Below are positions 39,142 to 45,279 of a DNA stretch of 45,279 bases, one piece after another (the stretch's first letter is position 1; the number at the start of each line of letters is the position of its first letter). The translations under genes were made by a program, and so were the position numbers. The stretch covers positions 1 to 45,279 of the forward strand of contig JAUCBJ010007536.1 in the NCBI GenBank assembly GCA_032718475.1, given 5' to 3'. The stretch is from Nemertoderma westbladi (Eukaryota; Xenacoelomorpha; Nemertodermatida; Nemertodermatidae). The notes below the pieces were generated by a model. That model did not search any database, was not told the DNA's origin, and saw only the letters and a program-made list of their open reading frames with translations.

Positions 39142-42100
39142 CTACTTGGCTCTTTCTTCCTCTACCGATAGGGCCTTATCGTAGGAATTGGGCTCTACAG
39201 CCTCTTGAGTAAAGAATCGTATGGCGTGTTCGTCCCGAGTCTTAGCATTATAACGTTCAATGACATCATTAAGTTCGTCGTTATAGTCGTCTCGCTCTGA
39301 TGGAAGAAGGAGTTGACATAAGTTCACTTGGTTTTGCCAAGTCTCGTTTTCCTTAAGGAGATCGATGGCATTCTCCTCGTCAAAAAGTTGGTGGACATCG
39401 TCATTATCTGAGGAGTATGGTGTTCCCTCAGTTGGATCGTCTAACTCACTGCTCTCGACTTCCCATTCTCTCACTTGACATACCTGGTCTTTCGGTAATC
39501 TTTCCATGAGGGTTCTACGGGAAGGGCCAGTAAAGTACCAACCCACTCTAGTTCTTCCCGCATAAGCTTGCAGTGGTTGCGGTTGAGCGGGCCGTTTCTC
39601 CAATGTCTCGAGCGCTTCATGCGCGTTTTGACCGATGAGTATTTGCACTCCAGGGTAATCGGTGTTGAATCTAGGTATTTCCAGCTGCTGGGTGAAATCG
39701 TCCTCATCCCAGTTATAAGGTTCCACTTGAGTGGTAGCGAAGTTCTTTATCGCCACCATTTTTACTGACCTTATGCTATGTTCTCCTAGTTCATCCTGGG
39801 GGGTGGACAACGCACCTACATAATAATCCGCGATTACTGTAGATTTCCAAACCTGCATAATTCCTGACATGTTTAGCTTAGTTCGGAACTTGGATTGTCC
39901 AGCAAAGATGTCTTCGGCTAGTTCTTTGTCGATGAATGTTCCTGTACTACTGGAGTCAAGGAGGTCGTTCACTACATAACTCCTTTTAGGTCCGTGGACC
40001 CTTACCTGTACTACAGGAAATTCTCGGATTCCTACATTGGAAGATGGCACTTTCCAAGATGGTTGTCGATCAGAAGTAGTTAGGGTGAGGTCGCTGTCTG
40101 TATCTTTTTCATACGTGAGTGCTCGATACACTGCGGTATTTATCATGTAACAGGATTCGTTTTCGTCGGAGAACTCGTCCGTATAGAATCCTTCCATCTC
40201 AGATTGATCAGTGTCGTTCACATCACTGAATTGGACATGTAGTTCGGAATCACTTACCTGACTCGGACTATTTCGCTCGAATTTAGTGTGCAACAAGATA
40301 TGATTTTTCGCACCGCACTTTGCACACCTTGTGTCGGAGTAACAGGTTCGCTGTTGGTGTCCTTGTCTGAGGCAATTATAACACAACCGCTTATCCCACA
40401 TGACTTCCCGTCTCTCCGCTAATGATTTCTTCAGGAATTCATCACACATATTCAAACGGTGAGTCCCGTCACATAGCGCATATTTCGGTTTGATGTTACT
40501 TACCTTATTTTGAGTAACATTTTGCACACTCGTTCTTTCTTCGGGCTTTCTCACCTGAATTCTCTTGGGAGACTTAGGAGGAGTTTTTCTTACCTGTTCT
40601 CTCCTGTCATTGGTTCGAGACTTGAATTTACTTACCTGGTCTTTAGGCATTTTATTGACATAATAAGATCTTTCAGTGTCTTTCCCGCTATCCTCTCCTT
40701 GAGAAGTCTGGCTTTCGCCGTCGTCTGTATAACACACTGGTGTTACCTTTCTCCTAGAGACGGGTTTCTCACTTACCTTGTTTTCCGGTGTCTTCTCTCT
40801 GGACTGCTTTATGAGCTGTAATTTCACTTCGCCATCCAAGAATGACATGAGATCAGCCATGGTAGGGTCTCGTTGTTGTTGTTCCATCATATATAACACT
40901 TTCTTGTCCCAGCGTGTACCTACTCCGCCCTTCGGTAAAGTAGAAGCCACTGCCCTAATAACCATAGCACTCTGATACTCATGAGACTTACCTAGCCAAT
41001 CTAATTGTCGGCAAATCTCCTGAATCTCATCGGAAAACTCTATAATCCCGCTGCTCATAAACTTTCGGGGCGCTACCAACTTTGTATACAAATACCCAGC
41101 TATGTTATTCCTATTACCATACCTGATGTTTAGTGTATCCCAAACTTGTCTTAATCCGTCTGGATGTGCAATAAACTTTAACGCCATTAACTTGGGAGAT
41201 CCTTCCAAGCACTCGATGAGGAATCTAAGTTTCTCTCCATTAGATAGTACAGAGTTCTGTATGTTATCTTTGTAATATTCATTAAAAGGTAACCATTTCA
41301 TCTCATCTCCATTGAACTTGATGATCTCTCCCACCTTTACCGCTTGCCGGGCTTCGGTTCTAGCCATCTGACCCGTAAAACTTTCTTGGGCCATCGAGTT
41401 ATTTAATATCGAGGTATCGGTATATAAATTTCTAGGATTATGATCAGGTCTATAGGGAATATCATTATCAACATGTCTATAATTACCCTTAATAGGGTTC
41501 ACTATAGGAGTTTCTACTTCGCTAGCAGTATATATGCGTGTAGGCTCCACACCTTGCGCATGAGATACTTCAGACCTAACAGGTTGACACATTGTTACCG
41601 GGGGTGGTGGTATACCCTTTTGTAAATTTACTAATTTATCGCGTTCTAGCGCGATACTTTGCTGTACTTCTTGCAACTCTAACCTACTTTCCTTTACGGT
41701 TCCCTTTAACTGTTGAACAGTCCCTTCTAACTCTCGGACCTGTTGGGAGGAGCGCACTCGATTCTCCTCCATCTTTCCGAGGAGAATATCCATCCCCCGC
41801 CGTCTCTCGTCTACCCAATCAACCGCCGAAGCGGGATCCGCCAACGTCGTAGCGGGCAGACGAGGGACTACGGGCGATATATCCTTTATATTTCGCTCGG
41901 AGTCCAGGACCGACACTGTTTCAGGGGCTGTTCCTCTAGGCACAGATAATTTGGTGCTGTGTAAAGGGAATTTAAAGGTAGGTTCTGGGAGTACAGGTGT
42001 CTCTATCACCGAAGGGGTGATTTCAAGAACAGGCCTAATTATTTCAGGCTCATCTACTATAGTAGGGAGCCTTTCTATTTTAATTATTTGGTCTGTGGGT

Positions 42101-43806
42101 TCTGTACTACCTAAGTTTGTGTTAGTTAGTTGCCTTCTAACAGCTGGGGGCAAATCAGGCAATTTCTGACGGTGGGATATTCTTCTACGTCTGCTTAGAC
42201 GAGATCTATTTCCTCCGCCTTCAGTATCGGTGGTATCGCCTTCCTCAGATGATGTATAACCTTGTCTTTTGGGAGTAGATCGATTCATCATCTGCATATT
42301 ACTAGCTGTTAACTGTTTATTAAAGTTATCTTGCCTCTCTTGAAGATTTTCCAACTCTAGTTGGGCAGTCTCTTCAGACGCCTTTCGTTCTGCTTCTGCC
42401 ACTGCAGCTGCCAAAGCCGCTTTTCTTTCTGCTTCTGCCACTGCAGCTGCCAAGGCCGCTTTTCTTTCTACCTCTGCCACTGCCGCCTTTCTTTCTGCTT
42501 CTGCCACTGCTGCTGCCACTGCTTTTCTTTCTGCTTCTGCCACTGCAGCTGCCAAGGCCGCTTTTCTTTCTGCCTCTGCCACTGCCGCTTTTCTTTCTGC
42601 TTCTGCCACTGCTGCTGCCGCTGCTGCTATCTTTCTGTCTTCTATACGTTTTTTCTTTACTTGTTCTTCTTGAACCTTAGTGATGCGGATGCTTTCATCA
42701 AATTTAGCTTGGTTCGCAGCTCTCATATCCACATCGATGGCGTCCAACACACGCTGGGCTCCTTCACTATTAGGGCTAAGTCCCTCTAGCCTTCTCCTCA
42801 GCTCTTCATCACCTACAAAACGTTGATAGTCCGACAGATAGATGTCAATAGCATCCCTCTTATGCGGTTTCTCTGCTGTCGCTTCACTCTCCACTTGGGA
42901 AAATGTAGCGTCTGTTGATTCTCCATGGGTTGAGCGCTCATCTAGCTGGGCTTTCCACTGAGCCGTTCCTTGAACCTGGAGACTCACCTTTTGAAACCAA
43001 GTCTTTACAGCAACTTGCAACGACGTGTCTTGTCTTCTTTTAGAAGCCTCCTCAAAGGCTGATAAGATTAGCCTGATTCGTAGAATTCTTTCTCTAACTT
43101 GATAAAGCAGTTGTCCCTGCTCTTGAGGTCCTTGGGGTTGTTGAAACAGTTGTTTTTCTAATCGCTCCATAGAGCTTACGAATCCCCGTACGTATCCGGC
43201 TGCGGACCTCTTCCACACAGCTGGATTGACGGTTTCTTTGGTTACTCCCATCCTGTGTATATCTTCCCAGGCAGCTTCTGATAAATCAAACGGGAGTCCG
43301 GGTCCGGGGAAGTTCCATTGCGACTCGACAATAGACTTCAGTTCTTCCCTTGTATATCCCGCATAACTATCTTTAGTCGATCGCTTACTTCTCGCCCAAT
43401 CGATCTGGTGTTCTTCCACCGCAATCAATAACCTAGTGAGTACGGCTGCAGGAAGGATGAGAAGGGGATCCGAATAAACCGCATCCGTCATCTTTGCTCC
43501 GCGCTCGGGTGTCAGCTCTACAGTATCCTCACTACTGGAGCTGTCGGGCCGTTGAGAAATAAGTTCTTGGCTCGCGGGTTGTTGTTGTTCCGCTGCTTCT
43601 TGGTCCCGCTTGACCTGAGCTCGAGTGCCTATGATAGACCTACGGTGTTGGACCAGCCTAGGTTCTGATATTACTACTGGGGGAATGATCTTTCTTACAG
43701 TAGGAGGTGAGTTGAACTTCGGTCCTACACGTTCCACACTCCTGTCTGGGTCACATATGGTTATATCTAGGAGACTGTCTGACAGGTTTTGCTTTGTGTC
43801 AGACAT
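39142..43806 (-). CDS. Second BEL/Pao element: gag-protease ORF, 1554 aa
   Basis: Open from ATG at 43804-43806 to TAG at 39142-39144. The N-terminal ~400 residues are charged. About residues 385-475 are an Ala/Glu/Arg/Lys helical repeat (VAEAERKAA units), then a basic stretch and a coiled coil (about 670-740). A gag domain with IIKFNGDEMKWLPFNEYY begins near 820. Zinc fingers CYNCLRQGHQQRTC and CAKCGAKNHILLH lie near 1140-1170. The aspartic protease lies near 1282 with LLDSSSTGTFI, where Asp-Ser-Gly would be expected. The ORF is longer than the gag-protease part of the complete BEL because of the N-terminal extension. The RT lies downstream in the same frame, after stops. This is a BEL gag-pol whose pol has decayed while gag stays open. 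Confidence 0.88.
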   Translation of the reverse strand: MSDTKQNLSDSLLDITICDPDRSVERVGPKFNSPPTVRKIIPPVVISEPRLVQHRRSIIGTRAQVKRDQEAAEQQQPASQELISQRPDSSSSEDTVELTPERGAKMTDAVYSDPLLILPAAVLTRLLIAVEEHQIDWARSKRSTKDSYAGYTREELKSIVESQWNFPGPGLPFDLSEAAWEDIHRMGVTKETVNPAVWKRSAAGYVRGFVSSMERLEKQLFQQPQGPQEQGQLLYQVRERILRIRLILSAFEEASKRRQDTSLQVAVKTWFQKVSLQVQGTAQWKAQLDERSTHGESTDATFSQVESEATAEKPHKRDAIDIYLSDYQRFVGDEELRRRLEGLSPNSEGAQRVLDAIDVDMRAANQAKFDESIRITKVQEEQVKKKRIEDRKIAAAAAAVAEAERKAAVAEAERKAALAAAVAEAERKAVAAAVAEAERKAAVAEVERKAALAAAVAEAERKAALAAAVAEAERKASEETAQLELENLQERQDNFNKQLTASNMQMMNRSTPKRQGYTSSEEGDTTDTEGGGNRSRLSRRRRISHRQKLPDLPPAVRRQLTNTNLGSTEPTDQIIKIERLPTIVDEPEIIRPVLEITPSVIETPVLPEPTFKFPLHSTKLSVPRGTAPETVSVLDSERNIKDISPVVPRLPATTLADPASAVDWVDERRRGMDILLGKMEENRVRSSQQVRELEGTVQQLKGTVKESRLELQEVQQSIALERDKLVNLQKGIPPPPVTMCQPVRSEVSHAQGVEPTRIYTASEVETPIVNPIKGNYRHVDNDIPYRPDHNPRNLYTDTSILNNSMAQESFTGQMARTEARQAVKVGEIIKFNGDEMKWLPFNEYYKDNIQNSVLSNGEKLRFLIECLEGSPKLMALKFIAHPDGLRQVWDTLNIRYGNRNNIAGYLYTKLVAPRKFMSSGIIEFSDEIQEICRQLDWLGKSHEYQSAMVIRAVASTLPKGGVGTRWDKKVLYMMEQQQRDPTMADLMSFLDGEVKLQLIKQSREKTPENKVSEKPVSRRKVTPVCYTDDGESQTSQGEDSGKDTERSYYVNKMPKDQVSKFKSRTNDRREQVRKTPPKSPKRIQVRKPEERTSVQNVTQNKVSNIKPKYALCDGTHRLNMCDEFLKKSLAERREVMWDKRLCYNCLRQGHQQRTCYSDTRCAKCGAKNHILLHTKFERNSPSQVSDSELHVQFSDVNDTDQSEMEGFYTDEFSDENESCYMINTAVYRALTYEKDTDSDLTLTTSDRQPSWKVPSSNVGIREFPVVQVRVHGPKRSYVVNDLLDSSSTGTFIDKELAEDIFAGQSKFRTKLNMSGIMQVWKSTVIADYYVGALSTPQDELGEHSIRSVKMVAIKNFATTQVEPYNWDEDDFTQQLEIPRFNTDYPGVQILIGQNAHEALETLEKRPAQPQPLQAYAGRTRVGWYFTGPSRRTLMERLPKDQVCQVREWEVESSELDDPTEGTPYSSDNDDVHQLFDEENAIDLLKENETWQNQVNLCQLLLPSERDDYNDELNDVIERYNAKTRDEHAIRFFTQEAVEPNSYDKALSVEEERAK
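42383..42640. repeat. In-frame coding minisatellite (VAEAERKAA units)
   Basis: About seven units of variable length built from TTTCTTTCTGCTTCTGCCAC plus GCAGCTGCCAAGGCCGC on the plus strand. They encode an Ala-rich, alternately charged helix on the minus strand. Unit number is likely to vary between copies. Confidence 0.9.
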
Positions 43807-45279
43807 GTTGGTTTGTACAGTTGAATGCCTACTGCTATATTACAGTTTAAGCAAGTCTAGTAATTCAGTATCACTGTTAGCCTAGTAATTAATTACCGAT
43901 ACTGCTACTCAGTGTAGCGTGATATATATATAATATATTAGAATACCGGTATGCTTATAGTATATATATAAGTATTATTACAGACTAGGTTTGTCACAGG
44001 ATACCGGTATGTAATTCCAGCACAAATATATATAAATATATAATAGGCCTATCGTGAATACCGGTATACAGCTTACACTTATAGTGTATATATATAAGTA
44101 TAATTACAGACTAGAATTAATTACAGAATACCGGTATAATTTCAGCCTAAATTTATAGAAATAAATATAATAAGCCTATGGTAAATACCGGTATGTCAAT
44201 TATTTTAAATAATTGAATTTCTGAATTTTAAGGGTTACTTGGTTACTTTAACTTACTTTATTACCGTTATTTAAGCAGTAGTCCAACTGACATTGAGACC
44301 TAGTTGTTGTATGGCAGGCCTACTATTTATAAATCGTTTGCATTGATTTATAATATATATATACCCGTTTAATGGGTTTTGTCAATATTTGAAATAAATG
44401 TTATTATTTCTGGGGGAGTCACTACACAGAAGCTATGCGCTCTCAGTGGAGTGCTACTTGTTGGACACTAAAACAAATAATTCTAATTTACCTAAGTTAC
44501 TTAATACTACAAATTACGTACAATTCGGGTTGAGATTACAATCTCTAAATAAACATAAAAAATTACAAGTACGAATTTTTTAGGGTAATTTTACAAGAAG
44601 TCTACAAACCAGCCTAACAAAGGGTTAGAATATCTGGTTATTACAACGGACAGGGTACTACGGTATTTGAAAATAACAAGCAGTAGTAAATATATTGCGT
44701 TGTCCAGATAGAAAAATACCACCGTCTGACGACTTATGGCCGTATCGCTATAAGTACTACGTTATGTATCACGGAGTGTTCCTACCCAGAAGTTAATTAC
44801 CGCGGTCTACCAGAACCAACGTGCCTATTAACCACTTTACAACACAAATATACTGCCTACAAACTAATCACCTTCGGAAAGCACTGTACACTAAACCCTA
44901 AATTAGGTACAAGTACTTGTACAACAAATAATCAGTAGTTAGAAATACTTGTACAGCTAAAAGAACCACGGCATCTGCTGGAGTGACCGGTGCACAAAAT
45001 CGCCAGTCTTTACCTACGCCGAGCAGCCCTGATGTAGTACCGGGGTTAGTTTAACTATAACGGTATGTATAACAAGCACAATTACTGTAGGAATAAACTT
45101 GGGGAATGAATGTTGCGAATAATCGCATAAACTCTGAATAATAAATATTACGCTACGCGTACAGACTACTCAAACAAAATGCAGACCAAATACTGACAGA
45201 CTACTATCAAGCCTAAACAAACTACGGTATATGCAGACTCCGAAATGGTTAGTTAGTATGCGTTCTAACCTAGTAGTAC
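43807..45279 (-). other. Upstream region of the second BEL element, LTR not resolved
   Basis: There is no coding frame. It should contain the leader and 5' LTR of the element if they are preserved, but I could not find a convincing primer-binding site or LTR edge, and no matching LTR is seen past 32140. An imperfect 115-127-bp duplication lies at 43939-44182. Confidence 0.4.
43941..44195. repeat. Repeated 10-bp palindrome ATACCGGTAT in an imperfect tandem array
   Basis: Five occurrences within 255 bases, each in an AT-rich setting and accompanied by TATATATAAGTAT and AATTACAGACTAG words. Confidence 0.85.

Noticed and set aside
42361-42789. Plus-strand Cys/His/Phe-rich ORF that looks like a metal-binding repeat protein
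   Set aside because: It is the antisense reading of the Ala/Glu/Arg/Lys coding minisatellite in the second BEL gag.
43807-45279. Defined 5' LTR for the second BEL element
   Set aside because: No primer-binding site, LTR edge or second LTR copy could be pointed to.

Overview
This window is eukaryotic (animal) DNA made almost entirely of transposable elements. I see no cellular host gene, tRNA or rRNA. The mix (two different BEL/Pao LTR elements, a Ty3/gypsy element, a NeSL-type LINE with a restriction-like endonuclease, a Jockey/CR1-group LINE, piggyBac and Tc1/mariner remnants) and the frequent short motifs TAGGCCTA and ACCGGTA suggest an invertebrate metazoan, perhaps a marine arthropod such as a crustacean. 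That last step is a weak inference.

Region 1-16686. A complete BEL/Pao retrotransposon lies on the minus strand at 7038-13979. It has 269/270-bp LTRs, a 5-bp target duplication CCTAA, a primer-binding site, a polypurine tract and one intact 1941-codon gag-pol ORF. It is inserted inside a plus-strand ORF that is recognisably a piece of an orthomyxovirus-like polymerase subunit PB1: an endogenous viral element (EVE) from a negative-strand RNA virus, with polymerase motif A and the SSDD motif C preserved. The viral frame is open on both sides of the insertion and stays in phase across it. Bases 1-6569 are a near-perfect copy of 10119-16686, so about 10.1 kb (EVE + BEL + downstream DNA) is present as a direct tandem duplication whose left copy is cut by the window edge. 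The duplicated tail also holds a LINE RT scrap and the 5' part of a piggyBac-like element.

Region 16687-26900. A NeSL-like non-LTR element (plus strand, about 17741-21830) encodes a Ulp1-type cysteine protease, a SAP domain, a reverse transcriptase and an R2-type restriction-like endonuclease, broken by frameshifts. It is followed by GTATT-rich and AT-rich simple sequence, a frameshifted piggyBac transposase fragment (22711-23013), and a decayed gypsy element (23953-26683) with gag remnants, protease, RT and RNase H but no integrase.

Region 26900-32140. Mostly AT-rich DNA with a LINE endonuclease scrap, an unrecognised more GC-rich ORF (27588-28140), a tiny retroposed insertion with a 20-bp target duplication, and a decayed minus-strand Tc1/mariner transposase.

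Region 32141-45279. A second, unrelated BEL/Pao element on the minus strand has a very long gag-protease ORF (39142-43806), then pol sequence that is split by a complete Jockey/CR1-like LINE (33540-38752, two intact ORFs). It ends within the RNase H region without an integrase. The right end (43807-45279) is noncoding and carries repeated ATACCGGTAT palindromes.
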